Of a stretch of DNA of 64,000 bases, positions 1-6,768 are shown in pieces. This DNA is from Cellulophaga lytica DSM 7489. Lineage in GTDB: Bacteria > Bacteroidota > Bacteroidia > Flavobacteriales > Flavobacteriaceae. The stretch covers positions 2,593,501 to 2,657,500 of the forward strand of contig NC_015167.1 of NCBI RefSeq assembly GCF_000190595.1, read 5' to 3'. The notes beneath the pieces were generated by a model that saw only the letters and a list, made by a program, of their open reading frames with translations, made no database searches and had not been told where the DNA came from. Position 1 is the first letter of the stretch; every line of letters begins with the position of its first letter. The position numbers and the translations under genes were made by a program.

Positions 1-149
1 TTGCAGAAGCTGTATCTATTTTATACGGTGGTAGTGTAAAACCTGCAAATGCTAGAGAAATTTTTTCTAAAGCAGATGTAGATGGTGGCTTAATTGGTGG
101 AGCAGCACTAAAAGCAGACGATTTTATTGCTATTATAGACGCAATATAA
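1..149 (+). CDS. tpiA: Triosephosphate isomerase, C-terminal part only
   Basis: The reading frame is open from the window edge (first full codon at position 3) to a TAA at 147-149. The visible 48 residues contain the end of the TIM barrel: the ILYGGSV motif, which forms the phosphate-binding strand and loop 7, then GGLIGGAAL (phosphate-binding helix of barrel strand 8) and a final short helix. Triosephosphate isomerase interconverts dihydroxyacetone phosphate and glyceraldehyde 3-phosphate in cytosolic glycolysis and gluconeogenesis. The N-terminal three quarters, including the catalytic Lys, His and Glu, lie outside the window. The next gene, prmA, starts 43 nt downstream on the same strand. 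Confidence 0.95.
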   Translation, partial: AEAVSILYGGSVKPANAREIFSKADVDGGLIGGAALKADDFIAIIDAI

Positions 150-159
150 AGTACCTTTG
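127..159 (+). promoter_or_regulatory. Candidate promoter for prmA-clpS
   Basis: TACCTTTG at 152-159 fits the Bacteroidota -7 element TAnnTTTG exactly, and a TTG at 127-129 lies 22 nt upstream, near the upper end of spacing accepted for flavobacteria. The -33 part lies inside the 3' end of tpiA. The -7 box ends 33 nt before the prmA ATG. This is a motif match only; there is no transcription start evidence. Confidence 0.45.
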
Positions 160-192
160 CACTTCTAAAAAAAGTTTACAAATACGTACATA

Positions 193-1029
193 ATGGCAGA
201 TTTAGTCTATATAGAATACAATTTTACAGTTGCACCATTGCAACCAGCATCAGACATATTAATTGCGCAATTGGGCGAAGTTGGGTTTGATAGTTTTGTA
301 GAAAATGAAGAAGGAGTACAAGCATATATTTTAAAGGATCTTTGGACAGAGGAGAAGGTGAAAAATGTGCAAATATTATCTAATGAAAATTTTGATATTA
401 GCTTTAACTTTAAAGAAATAGAACAACAAAACTGGAATGCAGAGTGGGAAAAAAACTTTGAAAAAATTGTAGTAGATGACGTTTGTACTGTACGTGCACC
501 TTTTCATGAAAAACCAAATACCAAGTTTGATATTGTTATAGAACCAAAAATGAGTTTTGGTACGGGACATCATGAAACTACACATATGATGTTGCAACAT
601 ATTTTAGAACATGATTTTACAGGAAAATCTGTTTTAGATATGGGCAGCGGAACAGGTGTTTTGGCAATTTTAGCAGCAATGAAAAATGCAGGTTCTGTAG
701 ATGCTATTGACATAGATAACTGGTGTTATTTAAATGCTTTAGAAAATAAAGAGCGTAATAATTGTAGCCAAATAAATGTTTTTGAGGGAGATGTTAGCTT
801 GCTTAAAGACCAGAAGTACAATATTATTATAGCTAATATTAATAGAAATATATTATTAGCAGATATACCTGCGTATGCAAAGTGTTTAACTAAAGATGGT
901 ATTTTATTTTTAAGCGGATTTTATAAAGAAGATATCCCGGTAATTACAGAAAAATGTAATGAAGTAGGTTTAAAGTTTGAAAAAAATCTGGAAAAAAATA
1001 ATTGGGTTGCCGTAAAATATGTATTTTAG
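193..1029 (+). CDS. prmA: Ribosomal protein L11 methyltransferase
   Basis: 278 residues, the usual size for the family. PrmA transfers methyl groups from S-adenosylmethionine to lysines and the N-terminus of ribosomal protein L11 in the cytosol. The N-terminal part is the substrate-recognition domain (about 1-100). The methyltransferase domain follows with FGTGHHETT just before it, the SAM-binding motif I VLDMGSGTGVLAI near residues 147-159, an acidic end of strand 2 (DAIDID), and the ANIN motif that replaces NPPY in this family. The ATG at 193 follows a consensus -7 box. clpS begins 22 nt after its stop, so the two are probably co-transcribed. Nothing is odd in length or motifs. Confidence 0.95.
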   Translation: MADLVYIEYNFTVAPLQPASDILIAQLGEVGFDSFVENEEGVQAYILKDLWTEEKVKNVQILSNENFDISFNFKEIEQQNWNAEWEKNFEKIVVDDVCTVRAPFHEKPNTKFDIVIEPKMSFGTGHHETTHMMLQHILEHDFTGKSVLDMGSGTGVLAILAAMKNAGSVDAIDIDNWCYLNALENKERNNCSQINVFEGDVSLLKDQKYNIIIANINRNILLADIPAYAKCLTKDGILFLSGFYKEDIPVITEKCNEVGLKFEKNLEKNNWVAVKYVF

Positions 1030-1051
1030 TTAGTATAAATGTTAGAAGATT

Positions 1052-1327
1052 ATGAGTAATCAGGAAAAATATTTAGAAGAACTTTTAGTTGAAGAAGAGG
1101 TAGCAAACAATAATGAAATAGTGTTGTTTAATGATGATGTAAATACTTTTGATCATGTGATAGACACACTGGTAGATGCTTGCGACCATACACCAATACA
1201 GGCAGAACAATGTGCTTTTTTGGTGCATTACAAAGGTAAATGTACCGTTAAAACCGGTTCATATAAAGATTTAGAACCAAGATGTAGCAAACTATTACAA
1301 GCAGGTTTAAGTGCAGAAATAGTTTAG
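1052..1327 (+). CDS. clpS: ATP-dependent Clp protease adaptor ClpS
   Basis: 91 residues, normal for ClpS, the adaptor that docks on ClpA/ClpC-type unfoldases and delivers N-degron substrates. The conserved core starts with LFNDDVNTFDHVI (about residues 25-37), whose acidic and Asn residues line the pocket for the destabilising N-terminal residue. It continues through a helix and the segment CAFLVHYKGKCTVKTG. It has a short flexible N-terminal extension, as usual. It is cotranscribed with prmA. The last four bases overlap the end of the convergent gene at 1324-3387, so its terminator must lie inside that gene. Confidence 0.95.
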   Translation: MSNQEKYLEELLVEEEVANNNEIVLFNDDVNTFDHVIDTLVDACDHTPIQAEQCAFLVHYKGKCTVKTGSYKDLEPRCSKLLQAGLSAEIV

Positions 1328-3387
1328 TTTACAAGAATTTCATCAACAAAAACCCAGCTTTTGCCTCCAGGATTTGGATGCCAAGCTGGGTTTTTTGTTA
1401 TATTGACTACTTCAACTTTTACATATTTAGCCACTGTTTTATCAAAAGTTATATCGTAAAAAGAAATGGCATCATCTACATATTTTTGGGGAACAGGGAG
1501 TTTTACTGTTTTTATAAGAGTGTAATCTTTATTGTTAGTACTTGTCCATACTTTGTAACCAATAGGATTAAATATCCAGCTAGTAGGTTTAGTTAAAGAA
1601 CCAACAGAAACTGTACTTATCTCTTTAGGTTCATTAAAAGCAATGGTTGCATTTAAGTTTTCTCCTTGGTATGCTAACCATAAACCATCCTGAAAGTTTA
1701 TAGAACCTCTTTTTAAATCTTTTAAAGAATTTGCCCCATCTCCTTTGTAATTTTCATGAGGTTTTTTATCTAACCAAATAGAATCTAATTTTAAGCCACT
1801 TTTTTTTATGTTAGCAGTTACAACGCTACTTTGTTTCCAATCTTTTTTATGGGCATAAAACTTTATGGTTTTGGAGTCTGTAAGTTTAATAGGAGCAGTA
1901 TACTTAGTAGATGTAGTGTCTGGCTCAGTACCGTCTAAAGTGTAAAATATGTTTGCAGTTTTAAAAACGTGCGTAAGTTCTACATCAATTTCAGTATTAA
2001 AAAAATCTGTAGCATTTACTATAAACGGATTGTTAAGTACTGCGTCATTAAAAATAGTATCAGATAAATGTTTTGTAACAAGCTGTGGTTTGTCTTTTTG
2101 CAAATTAGCTAGTTCACTGTTTTGTATTGCAGTTTGGTATAAGTATACTTTTTTTAGCTTTTGTAATTTTTTTAAATGTTTAAAAATATCACTAGTAACA
2201 GCTGTGCCATATAAATTTAAGGACTCTAAAAACTCTAATTTTTCAACCTCCTCTAAAGCTTTAGATGTTATTTTTGTTTTCTGTAGCTGTAATTTTACAA
2301 TATTTTTAAAGTTGGGCAGTAGCATTGCCATATCATCATTAAAATCTGTAAAACCTAAATTAAGCTCCACAATATTATCTGCATAATCTTCTAATTTTTT
2401 AATATCTTTACTAGTAATTCCTTTTCTGTTAGCAAGGGTTACAATTAATAAAGGACTTTTTTCTGATAGCGGAAGAATGCTAAATCCGTTTGCATTCATT
2501 TTAGCTACCCATTCTAAGGGCACCGGATCTAAACTTGCAGTAAGTATACCAATAGATGTAGTGTCTTTTTCTAAAGTTTTTAAAATAGCTTTTGTTTGTG
2601 CAGTGGTGTTAGTTTCATTTACAGTACAATCAAAACAATTGTTGTTTTTCATCCACCATTCTAATAAGTTTATTTCTTCTGCTGTTAGCTGTACTTTTCC
2701 TTTTGGAGGCATATGCAGTTTATCTTCTATTGGCATATGTATTCTTCCTAATAGTGAGGCTTGTTCTCCGTTTATAGAATCTAAAACACTACCATTTTCA
2801 CCTCCAGCCAATATAAAGGTTTTACTGGTAAGTATAAGTTCTCCTTTTGCTTTGTTTGCATTGTGGCAGCTAACGCATTTGGTATCTAAAATAGGCTGTA
2901 CAACATCTTTATATACCTTAGCTTTATTAATATCTGTAATAGCTACTTCTTTGCTAGATTTATCTTGAAAAAGAAAATCATCTCCGTGAGTCATATTTCC
3001 TCCTAAATGACCTGTAATACCAAGTAAAGCAAGTGTAATTATAAATATAGGAAAGAAAATTTTTGAGCTCCATTTTTGATGTAAAGTGCGTAAAATAAAT
3101 AACAGCACACTACAAACAGTAAGCGCAACAGCCATCCATTTATGTCTAGATAATGCTTGCTCATCATAGCCGCCATTATCACCTAAAAGCCATCCTGTTC
3201 CTAAAGAAAATAGAGCAGTAATAGCAGCTAAGCCCAATGCCAGTTTAGCAATGTCTGTTTCCTTAGATTTTTTAATTTTTAAATAAATTTCTAATATAAA
3301 AGCAAAACTTAGTATGCCTATTGGAAGGTGTACAAATAAAGGGTGTAAATTTCCTATGTGGATGTATAGTGTGTGTATCTGCTGCAT
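1324..3387 (-). CDS. Membrane protein: DUF2231-like segment, c-heme domain, LRR-like segment and chitobiase-C/discoidin-like modules
   Basis: 687 residues with an unusual multi-domain order. Residues about 20-37, 48-69, 83-100 and 110-126 are four hydrophobic helices resembling DUF2231. CVSCH at 171-175 is a c-type heme site inside a planctomycete-type cytochrome module with a downstream MPPKG methionine segment. About 300-430 contains leucine-rich repeats of the form IVxLxLxxTxI. About 460-530 resembles the chitobiase/hexosaminidase C-terminal (FN3-like) domain, and about 540-687 is a discoidin-like beta-sandwich ending WVFVDEILVN. The ATG overlaps the stop of the upstream lipoprotein gene (TAATG), so translation is coupled. 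The heme implies extracytoplasmic exposure and redox activity; the substrate is unknown. The same C-terminal modules occur in the neighbouring lipoprotein and in the GH20 enzyme at 13509-15833. Confidence 0.75.
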   Translation of the reverse strand: MQQIHTLYIHIGNLHPLFVHLPIGILSFAFILEIYLKIKKSKETDIAKLALGLAAITALFSLGTGWLLGDNGGYDEQALSRHKWMAVALTVCSVLLFILRTLHQKWSSKIFFPIFIITLALLGITGHLGGNMTHGDDFLFQDKSSKEVAITDINKAKVYKDVVQPILDTKCVSCHNANKAKGELILTSKTFILAGGENGSVLDSINGEQASLLGRIHMPIEDKLHMPPKGKVQLTAEEINLLEWWMKNNNCFDCTVNETNTTAQTKAILKTLEKDTTSIGILTASLDPVPLEWVAKMNANGFSILPLSEKSPLLIVTLANRKGITSKDIKKLEDYADNIVELNLGFTDFNDDMAMLLPNFKNIVKLQLQKTKITSKALEEVEKLEFLESLNLYGTAVTSDIFKHLKKLQKLKKVYLYQTAIQNSELANLQKDKPQLVTKHLSDTIFNDAVLNNPFIVNATDFFNTEIDVELTHVFKTANIFYTLDGTEPDTTSTKYTAPIKLTDSKTIKFYAHKKDWKQSSVVTANIKKSGLKLDSIWLDKKPHENYKGDGANSLKDLKRGSINFQDGLWLAYQGENLNATIAFNEPKEISTVSVGSLTKPTSWIFNPIGYKVWTSTNNKDYTLIKTVKLPVPQKYVDDAISFYDITFDKTVAKYVKVEVVNITKNPAWHPNPGGKSWVFVDEILVN
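1348..1396 (+). terminator. Rho-independent terminator for clpS inside the convergent gene
   Basis: A perfect 13-bp inverted repeat, AAAAACCCAGCTT at 1348-1360 and its complement at 1383-1395, encloses a 22-nt loop and ends in six T on the plus strand. Because the arms start with five A, the complementary strand also has a T run. The hairpin is within the last codons of the minus-strand gene 1324-3387, so it can end transcripts from both directions, while encoding the Trp/Phe-rich C-terminus of that protein. Confidence 0.75.
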
Positions 3388-4193
3388 TATTCTACTATAA
3401 TTTCGTCAATAAAAAACCAAGGGATATTATTGGCACCAGAATGCCAATTTGGTATGCCATTTAAGCTTTTAACTACAATGGTAAGTGCATTGTATGTTTT
3501 AGGAGTAATGGGTACTTCTGTAAAGTTTACATTTGCGCCACTAAAACTTTGTTTGCTAGCTTCTTTATTTACTAGCTCTCCTATAATTGTATTGTTGTTT
3601 TTAATACTAATATGTTCTGGAGCAAAAATCCAGTCTCCTTGGGCAGTTAATGTATGTAATGTTATTTTAGAGAGCAATAAAGGTTTGTCTAAAATTATAT
3701 TAAAACTAATCTCTTTTGCATTAAAACCTAACCAAGCATTATTTTTTTTGAATTGAGGGTAACCACTTTTTAAATCTGTAAGACTAGCAGCACCATTGGC
3801 AGAATAGGTACTACTAGGCTCAGGAAAAATACGTATTGCTGCACTTGAGATATTATGTTTTATTTTTTTTACCTGTAGCTTAACAGTCTCACTCTCTTTA
3901 TAATCTGTATGAAAAGCTTTAACAGTTATTGTAGATGATTTTTCTATTCTTAAAGGAGATTTCAGTGTTTTAGACTGCTGAGTAATGCTACTATTATCTT
4001 CTGTATATTTTAGTGTTGTGTTTGCTAAAACACTAGAAAAATGAATAGTAGCATTGTTTTTAAAAAATATAGAATCTACGGTAAAGTTTGGGGAAACTAG
4101 CTGTATTTCTTTAGTTTGTGCATAGTTGGGTTTCTTGTTTTTAGCACAAGAAAATCCAACTATAAAAATTAATATGTATATTATTTTTTTCAT
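3387..4193 (-). CDS. Lipoprotein with chitobiase-C-like and discoidin-like modules
   Basis: 268 residues. The N-terminus is a lipoprotein signal with lipobox GFSC (Cys 16). After a linker, about 35-110 is an FN3-like chitobiase C-terminal type module, and about 115-268 is a discoidin-like domain ending PWFFIDEIIVE. That ending is almost the same as the ends of the adjacent 687-residue protein and of the GH20 at 13509-15833. There is no catalytic motif, so a binding or scaffolding role at the cell surface or in the periplasm is the simplest reading. It lies 8 nt after the NHL gene and overlaps the 687-residue gene by one base, and is therefore part of the 9132-1324 operon. Confidence 0.7.
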   Translation of the reverse strand: MKKIIYILIFIVGFSCAKNKKPNYAQTKEIQLVSPNFTVDSIFFKNNATIHFSSVLANTTLKYTEDNSSITQQSKTLKSPLRIEKSSTITVKAFHTDYKESETVKLQVKKIKHNISSAAIRIFPEPSSTYSANGAASLTDLKSGYPQFKKNNAWLGFNAKEISFNIILDKPLLLSKITLHTLTAQGDWIFAPEHISIKNNNTIIGELVNKEASKQSFSGANVNFTEVPITPKTYNALTIVVKSLNGIPNWHSGANNIPWFFIDEIIVE

Positions 4194-4201
4194 AGAATTA
4201 A

Positions 4202-5239
4202 TTAGACTCTAGTTAATTTTATTGGGTATGTTTTACCAGAGTTCCATTGTGCTACATAAAGGTTTTCATCATCATCTATACAAACGTCATGTGGATTTTT
4301 AAATACCTTTATGGCTTGTTGTATTGGCTGCAAAGTACCATCATTGTTATACTTTGGCTTAGTACCACCAGGAGCAGAAACTAATTTGTTTTCACTATTT
4401 AAGATAGATACAAAACCTGTATCCATTGCGCCATCTCCAGACCAAATAGTGGCTGTGTAAATATTGTTTTTATGTATTACAGGTCTGCAAACAAAAGCAC
4501 CAGGTAGGTGTATTGTATTTATGTAATCGCCCTGCATACTAAAACGTTTAAACTTATTTTCCATACGGTCAGTAATTAGTAATGTAGGTGCTGCATTGTT
4601 GCGCGTATCTATAGTAATACCGTGTGCATTACCAAATAAATGATCTTCTTTTCCTTTACCTCCAAAAATATTTAATAGCTCACCTTTTTCATTGTAATGT
4701 AAAATATGTTGTGCTCCGTAGCCATCTGTAATATAAACATCGCCATTAGCAGCAATAGCAGTTTCTGTAGGAATGTACTCTGTTATATCTTTATAACTAC
4801 CATAGCCTTTAGGAAACTTAAAAATTTGTACAACTTTACCTTTAATGGTTGTTTTTATTACTTCATGGCGGTTATTGTCTGCTATGTACAAAAAGTCTTC
4901 TCCGTTTTCTATATTTAATGTTAGTCCGTGTGCGCCAGGAAACTCGGTGCCCCAAACTTCAATTAAATTCCCAGATTTATCATAAACTATTACATTGTTT
5001 TTGGTGTGGTCTGTAAGTAAAATAATTCTTCCTTTAGAATCTTGTACCATTTCATGGCAGTTTTCTACAGGGTAGTAATTAGAGTTTAGTGCACCCCAAT
5101 TTAAGTCTATTTTATATTTAAAATTGCCATGACCAATTATGGCATCTTTATAGGGCTGCATAGCTTGTAAAGCAGGTGTACTTAAAAAAAGCCCTGCACT
5201 AGCTAAGCTAGAGTTTTGTATAAAAGTTCGTCGGTTCAT
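4202..5239 (-). CDS. NHL-repeat beta-propeller protein with twin-arginine-like signal
   Basis: 345 residues. The N-terminus MNRRTFIQNSSLASAG is a Tat-type signal followed by a hydrophobic stretch and an ALQA cleavage region, so the protein is probably exported folded. The mature part consists of NHL-type blades, for example HEMVQDSKGRIILLTD, HGLTLNIENG, ADNNRHEVIK and HGITIDTRNN, which resemble the six-bladed propeller of peptidylglycine amidating lyases and related secreted proteins. His residues at blade starts could bind metal, but I cannot show lyase activity. It lies between the DUF1501 gene and the small lipoprotein in one minus-strand operon. Confidence 0.75.
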   Translation of the reverse strand: MNRRTFIQNSSLASAGLFLSTPALQAMQPYKDAIIGHGNFKYKIDLNWGALNSNYYPVENCHEMVQDSKGRIILLTDHTKNNVIVYDKSGNLIEVWGTEFPGAHGLTLNIENGEDFLYIADNNRHEVIKTTIKGKVVQIFKFPKGYGSYKDITEYIPTETAIAANGDVYITDGYGAQHILHYNEKGELLNIFGGKGKEDHLFGNAHGITIDTRNNAAPTLLITDRMENKFKRFSMQGDYINTIHLPGAFVCRPVIHKNNIYTATIWSGDGAMDTGFVSILNSENKLVSAPGGTKPKYNNDGTLQPIQQAIKVFKNPHDVCIDDDENLYVAQWNSGKTYPIKLTRV

Positions 5240-5272
5240 AAGTTGGTTAAAGTAGATGGTTGGTACTATGGT

Positions 5273-6766
5273 TTAAGATAAAATATCTTTAATAACGTGG
5301 CCTTCTACATCTGTTAATCTAAATCTACGACCTTGATATTTATAGGTTAACTTTTTATGATCTATACCTAATAAATGCATCATTGTGGCCTGAAAATCGT
5401 GTACATGAACCGGGTTTTTAACAATGTTATATCCAAAATCATCTGTTTCACCATAACTAATGCCTGGTTTAATACCGCCACCGGCCATCCACATTGTAAA
5501 ACTTCTTGGGTGGTGATCTCTTCCGTAATTATCTGCTGTTAATATTCCTTGTGAGTAGTTGGTTCTTCCAAACTCGCCTCCCCAAACAATAAGCGTATCT
5601 TCTAATAAACCACGTTGTTTTAAATCTGCTACAAGCGCAGCAGAGGCTTGGTCTACATCTTTAGCTTGCTTTTCTATAGCGCCTGGTAAATTATCATGTT
5701 GGTCCCAACCCATATGGTACAACTGTATAAAACGTACATCTTTTTCGGCTAGTTTTCTTGCTAGCAAACAGTTTGCAGCATAAGTGCCAGGTATTTTTGC
5801 ATCTGAGCCATACATTTTATAAATATAATCTGGCTCATCATCAATATTCATAACATCAGGTACAGAGGTTTGCATTCTGTATGCCATTTCATATTGAGAA
5901 ATTCTACTTTGTATTTCAGGATCTCCAAACTCCTCATATTGCTTTTCATTTAAGGCTGCTAATTTATCTAAAATAGCACGTTTGGTGTCTTTAGTAGTTC
6001 CTTTAGGGTCATTTAAATATAATACAGGATCTTTGGCTGCCCTAAATTGAACACCTTGGTGTAACGAGTGTAAAAACCCGTTGCCCCACAGTCTGGTATA
6101 TAAAGGCTGACCTTGAGGTCTTCCGCTACCTCTAGATAATAATACTGTAAAAGCAGGTAGGTTATCATTTTCACTACCAATACCATAACTTAACCAAGAG
6201 CCAATACTAGGTCTACCGGGTTGTTGTGATCCTGTTTGAAAAAACGTTACTGCTGGGTCATGATTAATTGCTTCAGTATGCATAGATTTTATAAAACACA
6301 AATCATCTACCATTTTAGCGGTGTAAGGCAGTAAATCACTAATCCAAGTTCCATTTTTACCGTACTGTTTAAAATCAAATTGGGAGCCAACCAACGGAAA
6401 CTTATCTTGCCCAGATGTCATACCAGTTAAACGTTGCCCGTTTCTAATAGATTCTGGTAAATCTTCACCTCGGCGTACATTTAAAAGTGGTTTATAATCA
6501 AACAACTCTAATTGAGACGGACCACCACTTTGAAACAAATAAATGACTCTTTTTATTTTTGCAGGATGATGCAAACTACTTAAAGCGCCTTTAGAACCGC
6601 TTATTGAATTTGCTGGTGTTAATATTCCAGCTTCACTTTTATTAAAAAAGCTACAACCCATTAATGATGCTAAAGCGGTGCCACCGACTCCTAAAGCTGC
6701 TTTGCCTAAAAAGTTTCTACGGTTTAGGATTAACGATCTTTCTTCTAGTATTTTTTTCTCGCTCAT
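5273..6766 (-). CDS. DUF1501 family (sulfatase-like) exported protein
   Basis: 497 residues. A Tat motif NRRNFLGKAA (Arg 16-17) precedes a hydrophobic region ending in LMGCS, so it may be exported by Tat and possibly lipidated. The body matches DUF1501, a family with an alkaline-phosphatase/sulfatase-like fold that is common in Planctomycetes and Bacteroidota beside DUF1549/DUF1553 proteins. Recognisable segments are YLFQSGGPSQLELFD, the AINHDPAVTFF region, HMGWDQHDNL and WGGEFGRTNYSQG, followed by GRDHHPRSFTMW. Substrate is unknown for the family. It starts 2 nt after the stop of the 787-residue cytochrome gene, as is typical for these pairs, supporting a joint function. Confidence 0.85.
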   Translation of the reverse strand: MSEKKILEERSLILNRRNFLGKAALGVGGTALASLMGCSFFNKSEAGILTPANSISGSKGALSSLHHPAKIKRVIYLFQSGGPSQLELFDYKPLLNVRRGEDLPESIRNGQRLTGMTSGQDKFPLVGSQFDFKQYGKNGTWISDLLPYTAKMVDDLCFIKSMHTEAINHDPAVTFFQTGSQQPGRPSIGSWLSYGIGSENDNLPAFTVLLSRGSGRPQGQPLYTRLWGNGFLHSLHQGVQFRAAKDPVLYLNDPKGTTKDTKRAILDKLAALNEKQYEEFGDPEIQSRISQYEMAYRMQTSVPDVMNIDDEPDYIYKMYGSDAKIPGTYAANCLLARKLAEKDVRFIQLYHMGWDQHDNLPGAIEKQAKDVDQASAALVADLKQRGLLEDTLIVWGGEFGRTNYSQGILTADNYGRDHHPRSFTMWMAGGGIKPGISYGETDDFGYNIVKNPVHVHDFQATMMHLLGIDHKKLTYKYQGRRFRLTDVEGHVIKDILS

Positions 6767-6768
6767 AA

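Noticed and set aside
1949-2386. 145-codon plus-strand ORF inside the 687-residue gene, and similar antisense ORFs of 60-160 codons elsewhere
   Set aside because: They are shadows of well-supported genes with Ser/Phe/Leu-rich products typical of reading the reverse strand of AT-rich coding DNA.
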